From NCBI GenBank assembly GCA_009760855.2, contig WPIO01000015.1, forward strand, positions 449,001-513,000: a stretch of DNA of 64,000 bases, read 5' to 3'. Shown in pieces: positions 42,701 to 46,139 of the stretch. Made by a program: the position numbers and the translations under genes. The DNA is from Cristatella mucedo. Taxonomy: Eukaryota > Bryozoa > Phylactolaemata > Cristatellidae. Positions within the stretch are counted from its first letter, which is position 1; each line of letters begins with the position of its first letter. The notes under the pieces are model-generated. The model did not search any database, was not told the DNA's origin, and worked only from the letters and a program-made list of their open reading frames with translations.

Positions 42701-42999
42701 TTAACAGCGCGATCGGGCGCATTCGAAAAATCAAAGGCTTTTAATTAAGTACTATAGTTTAACGCCCAAACGCTGATGCGACTCCACCGTGCGATACTAC
42801 TGAAGACGAGGGTGCAGTCATCGGTACCACTCACTACTAGGGGGACAACGCCACACCATTGCTTAGCTAAACGGACATTCATGACAAGGTAATTACCTTT
42901 CTTATCACTATCTAGTTCTCCTTTGCTCCTGTGCTTTCCCCGCTTGTGAGACTTATTCTGTTGCTTCAGCGGACCCGATCTATGCCGGGAGGGCTCCAT
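5113..42999 (-). CDS. TSR1: TSR1, pre-rRNA-processing / 40S maturation factor (partial at 3' end, 17 exons found)
   Basis: Seventeen exons on the minus strand read in order as TSR1. In other eukaryotes TSR1 is a GTPase-like but catalytically inactive protein that binds late cytoplasmic pre-40S particles and prevents premature translation-factor and mRNA binding. Diagnostic blocks seen are [16 protein letters not shown] (N-terminus), [12 protein letters not shown] and [10 protein letters not shown] (GTPase-like domain), TGYGDFQM (AARP2CN domain), [51 protein letters not shown] and LSGHPFKI. Summed exons give about 727 residues against about 800 in human TSR1, so roughly the last 80-100 residues are not seen. 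Introns range from 109 bp to 7.1 kb, and the long ones hold LINE and SINE copies. No in-frame stop was found in any exon, so the gene looks functional. Exon positions come from reading splice sites by eye and comparing with remembered family sequence. Confidence 0.95.
5930..6010 (-). mobile_element. Diverged LINE/SINE tail
   Basis: It shows TATAATAAGTACATTTGCAT, AGAGCGCC, AATTAAATATCTTTCTATGCACTT, an eroded form of the inverted tail hairpin. It lies in TSR1 intron 16. Confidence 0.45.
6060..6530 (-). mobile_element. Old LINE-A copy in TSR1 intron 16
   Basis: The 6380-6500 part aligns by eye to the LINE-A reverse-transcriptase C-terminal region (AGGCTAGCTGCAGAGTGTTG, GATGTCACAAATGTATGGAC). 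The middle is strongly diverged and the tail near 6060 keeps an ATAATAATAACAATGCATTTA remnant. Confidence 0.65.
6531..8547. other. Intronic DNA, nothing recognised
   Basis: This is TSR1 intron 16 without motifs I can name. Around 7317-7385 a segment faintly resembles a decayed reverse-transcriptase FYxD region but is too degraded to call. Confidence 0.3.
8548..8712. mobile_element. Two LINE-A tails joined tail-to-tail
   Basis: A plus-strand tail (GCAGCAAATGTAAAGCGCCT, about 8558-8610) runs into an (AATAAT)n stretch. It is followed by a minus-strand tail (ATGCACTTGATAAAGTGCCT ... TTTAAATTTGCTG). The shared microsatellite sits at the centre of an imperfect palindrome of roughly 150 bp. Confidence 0.8.
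8735..9194. repeat. Pair of ~98-bp direct repeats
   Basis: Copies at about 8735-8834 and 9097-9194 share the order ATAAATAACTAGG, GCCGGACTGGAG, GGC(C)TATCTGGC or its variant, and TTTGCCGACCTCTG. A second shared word (CCGTCACAGCT) occurs at 8859-8869 and 9081-9090. The 260 bp in between do not look repetitive. No family recognised. Confidence 0.7.
9200..10888. other. Intronic DNA with an unexplained 159-codon frame
   Basis: The minus-strand frame 10338-10817 (159 codons, Met start) lies just downstream of TSR1 exon 16 in intron 16. It contains Cys-rich and Pro-rich stretches and has no motif I recognise. Chance or a decayed mobile-element frame are both possible. Confidence 0.3.
10889..10997 (-). 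CDS. TSR1: TSR1 exon 16
   Basis: It reads [20 protein letters not shown] then [16 protein letters not shown]. [18 protein letters not shown] is diagnostic. It has 36 codons plus 1 nt, acceptor CTTGCAG and donor GCG|GTGAGT. Confidence 0.95.
11262..11395 (-). mobile_element. SINE-3: tRNA head plus LINE-like tail
   Basis: Read on the minus strand there is a tRNA-type B box (GGACTCGAGCCC, complement of 11331-11346), followed by a tail AGATTCTTAAAGTTCTCTTT and ending ATGAATTATA. Same architecture as the copies at 38667, 33215 and 59493. Confidence 0.7.
11480..11575 (+). mobile_element. LINE-C 3' end fragment
   Basis: AAAGCTGCTTAGGCTGAGTG, GCTATAGAGAGCTC and GTAACACTCACCTTTGTAGA match the 3' part of the LINE-C copies at 19340 and 43650. 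Truncated. Confidence 0.6.
12196..12655 (+). mobile_element. LINE-A 3' part, with a second partial tail
   Basis: It begins with a degraded CATTAAGCAGCCTATCGACT (the HWLPIKQxIDF coding region), then the 3' UTR repeats and tail ending at about 12598 in (ATT)n. A second partial tail (AAAAAGATTGAGCTCTCTGA) follows at 12601-12655. In TSR1 intron 15, antisense to the gene. Confidence 0.75.
13328..13421 (+). mobile_element. LINE-A tail with (ATT)n
   Basis: It shows a CAGAATATGTCAAATGCCTA hairpin-tail variant, then GTTATTATTATTATTATTAT. Only the end of the element, in intron 15. Confidence 0.7.
13899..14134 (-). CDS. TSR1: TSR1 exon 15
   Basis: It contains [34 protein letters not shown] and EKHK, the conserved middle of the C-terminal domain. 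It has 2 nt plus 78 codons, acceptor TGTTTCAG and donor AAG|GTTAAA. Confidence 0.95.
14598..14649 (-). CDS. TSR1: TSR1 exon 14 (52 nt)
   Basis: The small exon reads [17 protein letters not shown], equal to the family's GWYVTxHVxxVP block. Phase 0 in and 1 out fit exons 13 and 15. Acceptor ATTGTAG, donor CTG|GTAAGC. Confidence 0.92.
15499..15646 (-). CDS. TSR1: TSR1 exon 13
   Basis: It codes [31 protein letters not shown] and so on, almost identical to animal TSR1. It has 1 nt plus 49 codons, acceptor TTGTTCAG and donor TGT|GTAAGT. Confidence 0.96.
16118..16238 (+). mobile_element. LINE-A tail with a long (ATT)n tract
   Basis: The tail (GCAAATTTAAAGCGCCTAGA ... GAGGGCACTTTATCAAGTGC) is followed by about 15 ATT units. 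In TSR1 intron 12. The microsatellite is probably length-variable. Confidence 0.85.
17030..17824 (+). mobile_element. LINE-A copy with intact RT C-terminal frame
   Basis: The frame 17004-17582 reads [42 protein letters not shown]-type and [20 protein letters not shown], the conserved C-terminal region of L2/CR1-clade elements. Both 3' UTR repeats, the hairpin tail and (ATT)n follow. One of the youngest-looking copies. It begins abruptly at about 17036, so it lacks the catalytic motifs. Confidence 0.9.
17825..19335. other. Intron 12 DNA, little recognised
   Basis: An eroded LINE-tail-like segment is visible at about 17915-17985 (GCAACATGCAATGAACCTGG, AAAGTTCTCTTAAGGTGCT). Nothing else can be named. 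Confidence 0.35.
19336..19630 (+). mobile_element. LINE-C 3' fragment
   Basis: It carries ACTGCTCTCCTACTGCCGAC, then CTCTTTGTTGCGTGAGACGA and a GTGGAGTTACAGACAAAAGA end followed by ACATT repeats. It matches the minus-strand copy at 43650-44350. Confidence 0.75.
20120..20290 (+). mobile_element. LINE-A RT fragment
   Basis: It reads [20 protein letters not shown], the conserved [14 protein letters not shown] region of LINE-A, then jumps to a TATTATTATTCTTATTATTT end. Internally deleted. Confidence 0.65.
20568..20735 (+). mobile_element. SINE-2 copy
   Basis: It begins GGGCCATGATAGCC (A-box-like), has GACCGAGGTCGTGAGTTCAA (B box), then the body CTTTATTGACAAC...GGTGATAGCCACTAAGGCTC and ends TGTTAAATCAGCTAATA. 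It is diverged from the 22805 copy. Confidence 0.75.
20735..21140 (-). mobile_element. LINE-C C-terminal fragment
   Basis: The minus frame reads [20 protein letters not shown] and [12 protein letters not shown], the YLSELL..F.P.RALRS pattern of a non-LTR element C-terminus. In TSR1 intron 12, close to exon 12. Confidence 0.7.
21271..21363 (-). CDS. TSR1: TSR1 exon 12 (FPDEVDTP motif)
   Basis: It reads [20 protein letters not shown] then [19 protein letters not shown] is the signature opening the C-terminal RIBIOP_C/DUF663 region shared by TSR1 and BMS1. It is 93 nt in phase 2 in and phase 2 out, acceptor CAATCTAG, donor CAG|GTTTGT. The 109-bp intron to exon 11 is the shortest of the gene. 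Confidence 0.95.
21473..21633 (-). CDS. TSR1: TSR1 exon 11 (acidic linker)
   Basis: It codes an acidic, low-conservation segment: [20 protein letters not shown], then [11 protein letters not shown]...VDEA. It occupies the place of the Glu/Asp-rich linker of TSR1. It has 53 codons plus 2 nt, acceptor TTCATAG and donor GC|GTGAGT. A (GT)n tract (on the gene strand) lies about 110 bp upstream of its acceptor. Confidence 0.88.
21700..21795. repeat. (AC)n microsatellite with ACGG/ACAG leader
   Basis: An ACAGACGGACGG-type region at 21700-21738 leads into (AC)n at 21742-21795 with one interruption. On the TSR1 strand this is (GT)n, about 110-160 bp upstream of the exon 11 acceptor. The 85-89-codon open frames across it are low-complexity artefacts. 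Confidence 0.95.
22805..22976 (+). mobile_element. SINE-2, best-preserved copy
   Basis: A tRNA-derived head with an A box TGGCTCACTAGG (22816-22827) and a B box GGTTCGAATCC (22868-22878) is followed by a body TTTATCGCCACCGCAAGCGG, GGTGATAGCCGCCAAGGCTC, TTCTGTCGCTATACAAAA. The 3' end is GTTAAATCAGCTAGTATT. The head holds an exact hairpin word pair, ACGACCTCGG and CCGAGGTCGT. In TSR1 intron 10. Confidence 0.9.
23490..23800 (+). mobile_element. Degraded non-LTR RT C-terminal fragment (other family)
   Basis: ATGGTTTATAAAACCCTAAT, ATTGAACCTTACCCAGACTC and CAGCTCAGTGGACC read, with shifts, as YKTLIEPxxDxGLS..W. This is the LYxxLIxPhxDYxxxVWG block after the RT domain in many non-LTR elements. Frame is lost. 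Confidence 0.5.
23898..24049 (-). CDS. TSR1: TSR1 exon 10 (acidic linker start)
   Basis: It carries [20 protein letters not shown] followed by an acidic run [18 protein letters not shown]. VPKGTSxYQAxWI is a TSR1 signature that precedes the acidic linker. It has 2 nt plus 50 codons, acceptor AAATAG and donor AAG|GTGACC. Confidence 0.93.
24177..24321 (-). CDS. TSR1: TSR1 exon 9
   Basis: It reads [20 protein letters not shown], then [20 protein letters not shown] and onward. The DPxxQESLxxENVPDPxxxEQTWPT block is characteristic of TSR1. It has 48 codons plus 1 nt, acceptor CGCCTAG and donor AAG|GTAATC. Confidence 0.93.
24438..24599 (-). CDS. TSR1: TSR1 exon 8 (AARP2CN core)
   Basis: It codes [30 protein letters not shown] and [14 protein letters not shown]. 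The GxLxVxGYxRGxxLxVNxLVHxxGxGDFQ signature is the AARP2CN domain shared by TSR1 and BMS1. It has 54 codons, phase 0 at both ends, acceptor GATTCAG and donor CAG|GTAATG. Confidence 0.95.
24766..24925 (-). CDS. TSR1: TSR1 exon 7
   Basis: It codes [27 protein letters not shown] and [18 protein letters not shown]. This corresponds to the end of the GTPase-like domain and the start of AARP2CN (family: DTxxEA..LLRxLxxQK...RPxLLA). It has 1 nt plus 53 codons, acceptor CCATTGTAG and donor GGT|GTAGGT, which keeps the frame into exon 8. Confidence 0.9.
25572..25694 (-). mobile_element. SINE-2 copy, 5'-truncated
   Basis: It reads CTAGCTGATTAAACAGCTTC, GCGACAGAAGAGCC, GGCTATCACCACCGCTTACA, and then the reverse B box GGAATCGAACCCACGACCTC. 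The tRNA head stops at about 25694. In intron 6 of TSR1. Confidence 0.85.
26004..26054 (-). CDS. TSR1: TSR1 exon 6 (short)
   Basis: The 17 codons read [17 protein letters not shown]. This sits at the position of the basic KKQxxxRKKLSKAV helix of TSR1 but conservation is weak. Acceptor TTTTTCCAAG, donor AAG|GTAATC. The phase is right from exon 5 (0). It ends in phase 0, whereas exon 7 needs phase 2, so a short exon of length 3n+2 is probably missing in between. Confidence 0.65.
26103..26570 (+). other. Unexplained 155-codon open frame
   Basis: This Met-initiated frame is antisense in TSR1 intron 5, just upstream of exon 6. It contains several Cys and His but no motif I recognise. Length is near what chance would give in 64 kb at this composition, so I do not call a gene. 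Confidence 0.2.
26834..27850 (-). mobile_element. LINE-A copy, ~1 kb, RT thumb to tail
   Basis: From the tail ((AAT)n, GCACTTGCTAAAGCACCCTC) backwards through 3' UTR repeats to a frame at 27163-27825. That frame reads [40 protein letters not shown] and [20 protein letters not shown]. It lacks the catalytic YxDD. It lies in TSR1 intron 5 in the same orientation as the gene. Confidence 0.9.
28043..28238 (-). CDS. TSR1: TSR1 exon 5
   Basis: It codes [13 protein letters not shown], then [15 protein letters not shown], then [18 protein letters not shown], the core of the GTPase-like domain of TSR1 (KVADT and [10 protein letters not shown] are near invariant). It has 1 nt plus 65 codons. The acceptor CTTGTAG at 28239-28240 is the only one that fits the phase left by exon 4. 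Donor CAG|GTTAGT. Confidence 0.93.
28700..29250 (-). mobile_element. Ancient LINE-A copy
   Basis: GAGGTCGATGTGCGGCTTGA, GCTGTGAAGCCGATGCAGTC and AGCCAAGTCAGCTTGGAATA align loosely with the RT C-terminal region of the 44389 copy. Too diverged to read. Confidence 0.5.
29376..29585 (+). mobile_element. LINE-A 3' UTR and tail
   Basis: Both 3' UTR repeat units (GTGCATGATGCCACTAACCA, GTGCATGTCACCCCTAACCA) are present, followed by the hairpin tail and about six ATT units. It starts after a short doublet GGAACTCCA (29344-29370). Confidence 0.85.
30136..30383 (-). mobile_element. LINE-A 3' end beside TSR1 exon 4
   Basis: It runs from AATAATAATACTTGTATAG through the inverted tail and 3' UTR repeats to CGCACTAAATGC. 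Its end is about 50 bp from the donor of TSR1 exon 4 (30434). Confidence 0.85.
30434..30546 (-). CDS. TSR1: TSR1 exon 4
   Basis: It codes [20 protein letters not shown] and onward to RHITHM, the first strand of the GTPase-like domain (family pattern V-V-x-L ... LxxLL). It has 37 codons plus 2 nt, acceptor TTTATAG and donor GAG|GTAGGC. The 3' end of a LINE-A copy stops only about 50 bp downstream in the intron (30383). Confidence 0.88.
31360..31465 (+). mobile_element. tRNA-derived SINE fragment
   Basis: An A-box-like TACCTCAATTGGTTAGCAG and a B box TTGGTTCGAATCATG are spaced as in a tRNA, in TSR1 intron 3. No body matching SINE-2 or SINE-3 follows, so it may be a third family or an isolated tRNA relic. 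Confidence 0.45.
32378..32476 (+). mobile_element. LINE-A tail with (ATT)n
   Basis: GCATTTCCCTTTGCAGCAAA, AAAGCGCCTAGAAAGAGATT and GAGGGCGCTTTATCAAGTAC, then about seven ATT units. Near-consensus, so probably a recent insertion, in TSR1 intron 3. Confidence 0.9.
32973..33059 (-). CDS. TSR1: TSR1 exon 3
   Basis: It reads [20 protein letters not shown] followed by GDRSPPHLV, the conserved QxRKxK...KRQxGG...PPH stretch just before the GTPase-like domain. It has 29 codons, phase 0 at both ends, acceptor TTTTCAG and donor GTG|GTAAGA. Confidence 0.92.
33215..33330 (+). mobile_element. SINE-3 copy (diverged)
   Basis: The B-box remnant GTGGGCACGAGCCCTGAG is followed by the LINE-like tail TGCAAAGCGCTTGCATATAG, ATTAAATTATCTTGGGTGCT and ATTCAAATGAATTAGATT. 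Confidence 0.65.
33592..33690 (+). mobile_element. LINE-A tail
   Basis: GGGCACTACTCCTTTGCAGC, AATGTAACGCACCTAGAAAG, then ATTACTATTATTATTAGTAGTAG. In TSR1 intron 2. Confidence 0.8.
34378..34930 (+). mobile_element. LINE-A C-terminal and 3' UTR
   Basis: Frames 34385-34582 and 34533-34889 read [34 protein letters not shown] and [21 protein letters not shown] small deletion separates them. A full 3' UTR and tail follow. Confidence 0.85.
34931..35420 (+). mobile_element. Second LINE-A copy in tandem
   Basis: It begins TCTACGAGAATTACTCCC, continues with a decayed SFGD.AF..RAAKA coding part, the 3' UTR, a duplicated hairpin tail (GTGCCTAGAAAGAGATTTGA then GCGCTTAGAGAGAGATTGAG) and two (ATT) ends. 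Older than its neighbour upstream. Confidence 0.7.
35876..36050 (-). mobile_element. Diverged LINE-A tail
   Basis: AATAATAATAATATTAATAA, TTGCATTGCACCCTGAGAAT, AAATTCTCTATCCAGGTAAT and then GTTAAGGAATGGTTGAGGGT, an eroded inverted tail and 3' UTR. Confidence 0.6.
36060..37975. other. Intron 2 DNA with weak SINE-like traces
   Basis: Reverse B-box-like words are present at 37135-37150 (CAAACCCACGACCTGG) and 37270-37300 (AGTCGAATCCATGACC), suggesting decayed tRNA-derived repeats. No coding signal recognised. Confidence 0.35.
37980..38165 (+). mobile_element. Diverged SINE-2 body followed by a tRNA-like head
   Basis: TTTATTCCCTACTGCAAGCA, GGTGAAAGCCGTTACAAATG and GTTAAATAAACTAATCTG resemble the SINE-2 body. 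Then GCAGAGCCGTAAAGTGCTGG and GAGTTCAAGTCCTGC look like another tRNA-type head. Confidence 0.4.
38667..38785 (-). mobile_element. SINE-3 copy
   Basis: It reads (minus) GAGATCGTGGGCTCGGGCTC (B box), then GAATAGACTGGATAGAGCCC, AAGTTCTCTTAGGGCTCTTT and ATAAATGAATTATATT, the LINE-like tail. In TSR1 intron 2. Confidence 0.75.
39142..39311 (-). mobile_element. SINE-2 copy, full length
   Basis: ACTAGCTGATTCAACAGCCT, GCAACAAAAGAGCCTTTACG, body, the reverse B box GGATTCGAACC (39237-39247), then CGCCTTACCTAGTGTGCCAT and CACGGCTCACC, the full tRNA head. It abuts a tRNA-Glu-like sequence in the same orientation. Confidence 0.9.
39320..39391 (-). tRNA. tRNA-Glu (anticodon CTC)-like gene or relic
   Basis: The 72-nt sequence folds as a tRNA. 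The acceptor stem TCCTTAG/CTAGGGA has one T-G wobble. The D arm is GTCT...GGAT with AGTGGCTA in its loop. The anticodon loop is GTCTCAC (CTC). The T arm is CCGGG TTCGATT CTCGG. Faults are an A-A mismatch in the anticodon stem and G at position 32. No T-run terminator follows, and a SINE-2 copy starts 9 bp downstream on the same strand. Could be a functional gene, a pseudogene or a SINE head. Confidence 0.6.
39765..40030 (-). mobile_element. LINE-C 3' fragment
   Basis: GTCTGTGGGTATCTGCGTCT, CACAAGGACCAAGTGGGTCT, ACTCGAAGCCTATGCAGCTT and AACAGACTTCATCTTAAGC match the end of the 43650 copy. Confidence 0.65.
40170..40240 (-). CDS. TSR1: TSR1 exon 2 (71 nt, starts with GTAAG)
   Basis: It reads [20 protein letters not shown] then RKNQ, matching the LSKK...R region of TSR1. 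The acceptor is TTTCAG and the donor is CAG|GTGCGT. Exon 1 phase 1 plus 71 nt gives phase 0, as exon 3 requires. The exon begins with GTAAGAG directly after the acceptor AG, so joining exon 1 to it rebuilds a strong 5' splice site (see findings). Confidence 0.9.
40250..41390. other. Intron 1 DNA, nothing firm
   Basis: Isolated B-box-like words (GGGTTCAAGTCC at about 40268-40280; reverse GGTATTCGAACCCC at about 41028-41040) hint at decayed tRNA-derived repeats. No gene. Confidence 0.3.
41393..41458 (+). mobile_element. SINE-3 tail fragment
   Basis: TTGAAGCGCCTGAATAGAGA, TTAAGTTCTCTTGGGGCACT and ATATAAATGAATTATTTATT, nearly the same tail as at 59575. The head is not seen. Confidence 0.7.
42520..42665 (+). 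mobile_element. Diverged SINE-2
   Basis: CCCAGATCGTAGACTCAAAT (B-box relic), CCTTTAATTTCTCACTGCTA, AAGTCGCCAAGGCTCTTCCG and TATAAATGAGACTGTTGAAT, then CAGCCGACATTTA. About 230 bp downstream of exon 1 in intron 1. Confidence 0.65.
42897..42999 (-). CDS. TSR1: TSR1 exon 1 (start codon)
   Basis: The ATG at 42999 opens [20 protein letters not shown], the basic N-terminus conserved in TSR1 proteins. The exon has 34 codons plus 1 nt and a donor AAAG|GTAATT. The start is chosen because it is the only ATG upstream of the conserved GPLKQQNK block in this frame and the spacing to that block matches the family. Confidence 0.93.
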
Positions 43000-43640
43000 T
43001 CAGCAGGCTACAACGCACGTGTAGAGTAGGTTCTAGGCAGCCATGATGTAACGATGTGACAGCTGGCCTAGCTGCATTGCCAGCATTACATCTATGCATT
43101 ACAAGTTAAATTAAACTCACTAACCGTGACTTAAAGTAAAGTGGAGATAGATTCATTTCTAATTAAAAAAAGAAAAAGTACCGTTAGATCAAACGCTTAC
43201 GCTTTTGAAGAGCGGGGATAGCTTATACTTGAGGGGCGGGGCATAAAGAGAACCTGGAGGGGGATAATGCTTTTTTGACCGGCGATTATCTTTGGACGTA
43301 AATCAAAACTTGTCAGCCCCCTACCCTGGAGCACTTAACTACTTTCTTTATTGTCTTTTTTGTCTTCTTACCCAAGCACGTATTCTGGCGGTTTTAGTAG
43401 ACGGTTGTATTATGATTATAAAACATTTGTGGGTTTTATGCTGCAGTTGGTTATGCTTGCAGTTGGTTACCCCGTTTACGTTTTGCCAGAAGCAACCCTG
43501 TCCGCAGGTTGTCTTTTATAACTGCAGTGGTTTTCATTTGAATTATCAGCAGTTTGCCAATTGAGATCATGAGACTGTGTATGGCGCTAAACAGAGAACC
43601 AAAAATTCCTCCAAATTCCCACAAGTAGTTATTACATGGC
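43000..43640. promoter_or_regulatory. Upstream region of TSR1 with a GC box
   Basis: The stretch upstream of the TSR1 start codon has no ORF I recognise. A GGGGCGGGGC box at 43233-43242 is a plausible Sp1/KLF-type site about 235 bp upstream of the ATG. Transcription start, 5' UTR and direction of use are inferred, not shown. Confidence 0.3.
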
Positions 43641-43649
43641 TCTCGGAAA

Positions 43650-44350
43650 ATCAATTGTATGTATGCATGTATGTCTGTATCTCCGTCTGTAACTCCACAA
43701 AGCCATAAATACTATGTGAGTGTTACGCAGGATAGTTTTATGTAGCGCACTCACAGCCTAAGCGGCTTTCGGTACGCATTCGGTAGCCAACAGACTTCGT
43801 CTCACGCAACGAAGAGAAAGTGGTAAGCATAGCAGAGTCAGGAGAGCAGTTGAGGCAGTGAGTAGCATGGAAGTAGCAGCTCAGGACCGCTGAAAAGGAT
43901 GAGCCATAGTCGGCAGTTGGAGAGTAGATGTCGTAGCGTAAGAATTGTGGAAGCGAGTTCCGCAGTCTAGGACCTGCAGAGCTAAGGCCTCTGTCACCAA
44001 CTGTCTTTAAGCAAAGGAATGGAACAGCTAATTTATTGTACACACAGGACCTGAGGGCGCGAACAGGCTGAAACTGATGCAGCAGTTCAGATAGGTACGA
44101 AAGAGCCAAGCCGTGTCGGGCCTTGTGGGTCAGCGTAAGAACTTGTCTCTATGTCCGTTGCTCAACCGGCATCCATCCTAGCTGCTTTAGCAAAGGAGAC
44201 GCTCGCTCAAACCTCTGGGACTTGAAGACTTGCAGATATATTCATAGTCAGCCGTAGTGGCCTAGTTGCTTTTTTTTGGTAGCTAAGCAGAAAGGGAATT
44301 ACAATAATCAAGCCGAGACAGAACTAAGGAGCTAGTTAAAAAAAAATTGC
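43650..44350 (-). mobile_element. LINE-C, longest copy
   Basis: The minus frame 43738-44109 reads LSYLSELLHQFQPVRALRSC, KLAVPFLCLKTVGDRGLSSA and PRLRNSLPQFLR, the usual end of a non-LTR polyprotein. Upstream, with frameshifts, GWMPVEQRT-type and HKARHGLA-type words are readable. The 3' end is a GTGGAGTTACAGACGGAGAT-type stretch followed by (CATA)-like repeats at about 43650-43680. Confidence 0.8.
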
Positions 44351-44388
44351 AAACAACTGTGGGAGAGAGCTCCTCATCTTGGATAGGG

Positions 44389-45610
44389 ATAATAATAATA
44401 ATAATAATGCACTTGATAAAGCGCCCTCGGAGAACTTAATCTCTCTCTAGGCGCTTTACATTTGCTGCAAAGGGAAATGCAATTGAATGGTGAGTAACAT
44501 CATGCTTGATGAACCAACAAAAATGAATAACATGGTTAGGGGTGACATGCACAGGGTCAGCATGCAAATGTGGTTAGTGGCAGCATGCACAGTGTCAGCA
44601 CTCATAAGCACATGAAGGACGAATCACAGGGACCCACTAAATGCTGTCCTAAATAGGTGTGTTTTTAAGTTCTTTTTTAAATGTGGTCAGGTCAGGGGAT
44701 GTTCTGACGCAGGTCGGGAGGGAGTTCCAGGCTTTGGAAGCATACGAACTAAATGCACGGTCTCCAAAGGATTTGAGGTTTGTACGGGTTTTTGCAGACT
44801 GTTGGATTCCGAAAAGCGTGTGGTACGATTCTTGGCCTGATGGGTTAGTATATCTGAGAGATAGGCTGGAGCCAAAGAATGAAGTGACCTAAAAGTGAGC
44901 GACAAAACCTTGAAGTCAATCCGTTGCTTGACGGGTAACCAGTGCTGGTCGGCGAGACGTGGTGTGATGTAGCAACTGCGACGCTCACGACAGACAAGCT
45001 TAGCTGCGGAGTTTTGCACCAGCTGCAATCGCCTGATCGCACATGCTGGTAGGCCAGTAAGCAGTGAGTTGCAGAAGTCGAGAAGGGATGTTACGAATGC
45101 ATGGACCAACTTAGATGTAGTATCCTTATCTAAACAAGCCCTAATTTTAGCAATATTATGAAGCTGAAAATAGGCAGATTTGACTGTGGAGCTGATATGG
45201 TCGTCTAACGAGAGGTCGCTTTGGAATATGACACCTATATTTTGAGCTGATTCAACAGCGGATATGCTGGCAGAGCCAATTTTGAGTGTCAGACTTTCCA
45301 ATTTGAGAATAACACTGGGTTTTCCCGTAACTAGTAAGTTAGTTTTTATCATCATTTAGTTTCATAAAATTTGCTGCCACTGCCACTGCAAAGCAGTGCC
45401 AGTGATGCCCAGGTGAGATGAGAGGCGCTCTAGAAGAACTTTGTGAACGATGGTATCAAAAGCTGCCGAAAGATTGAGCAAAACAAGCAGAGACACTTTA
45501 CCCATATATGCATTCCTAAGTAGGTCGTTGTATACCCTAAGCAATGCTGACTCTGTGGAGTGATTAGCTCTAAAGCCAGACTGGAATTTACTAGCAAGGT
45601 GTGAGGATTC
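44389..45610 (-). mobile_element. LINE-A with internal deletion of the RT active site
   Basis: Order on the minus strand: ESALLRVYNDLLRNAYMGKV, LLVLLNLSAAFDT (motif A), GITGTALQW, then directly TNLLVTGKPSVILKLESLTL and the long C-terminal frame (44687-45355), 3' UTR repeats, tail, (ATT)n. The stretch with GVPQGS and YADD is missing at about 45360-45385. Confidence 0.88.
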
Positions 45611-45624
45611 GATGGGGATCGGGT

Positions 45625-46130
45625 GTGATGGCTAGCTGTAGAAGCCGTCTTCTGAATGTAGCTTTTAAAATTGAGGAAGCCGTCAAAAACGACGCCTAAA
45701 TTTTGAGCACGTGGTGATGGTCGCGCAACAGCATCACCTATCAGAAGAGCAAAGCCTTTTAATCCAGCTTCGTGCTTAGGGTGTCCTATGAGCAGCAGTT
45801 AGGTTTTATCGTCATTTAGTTTCAAAAAGTTTTCCGACATCCAGGATCGAATGCCGGCAAGGCAGCTTATCAGTTGCTACAGCAGATTCCGACAGTTTGA
45901 ATGACAAATACAGCTGAGTATCGTCAGTATAAAAGTGATATCCTATTCCATGGGCCTTAATCCCTTTTCCCAGAGGTTGAGTATAAATGGAGAACAGCAA
46001 GGGAGTACAGACCCTTGAGGGACTCCACAGGTAACCTGTTTCGTGTGTGAGACCTGACCCCCACAAGACACGGAACTTGCTCGAAGTGAGAAAAAATTAA
46101 AAGAAAATTTTAATTTTTTTTCAAACGTCA
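45625..46130 (-). mobile_element. LINE-B fragment with RT motifs B and C
   Basis: Minus-strand frames read [11 protein letters not shown] (46066 region) and [15 protein letters not shown] (catalytic YxDD as YTDD), then SHPKHE-type and ARAQNLGVVFD-like words. Sequence differs from LINE-A over the same region, so I treat it as another family or subfamily. A homopolymer-rich stretch at 46085-46130 bounds it. Confidence 0.75.
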
Positions 46131-46139
46131 AGCGCAAAA

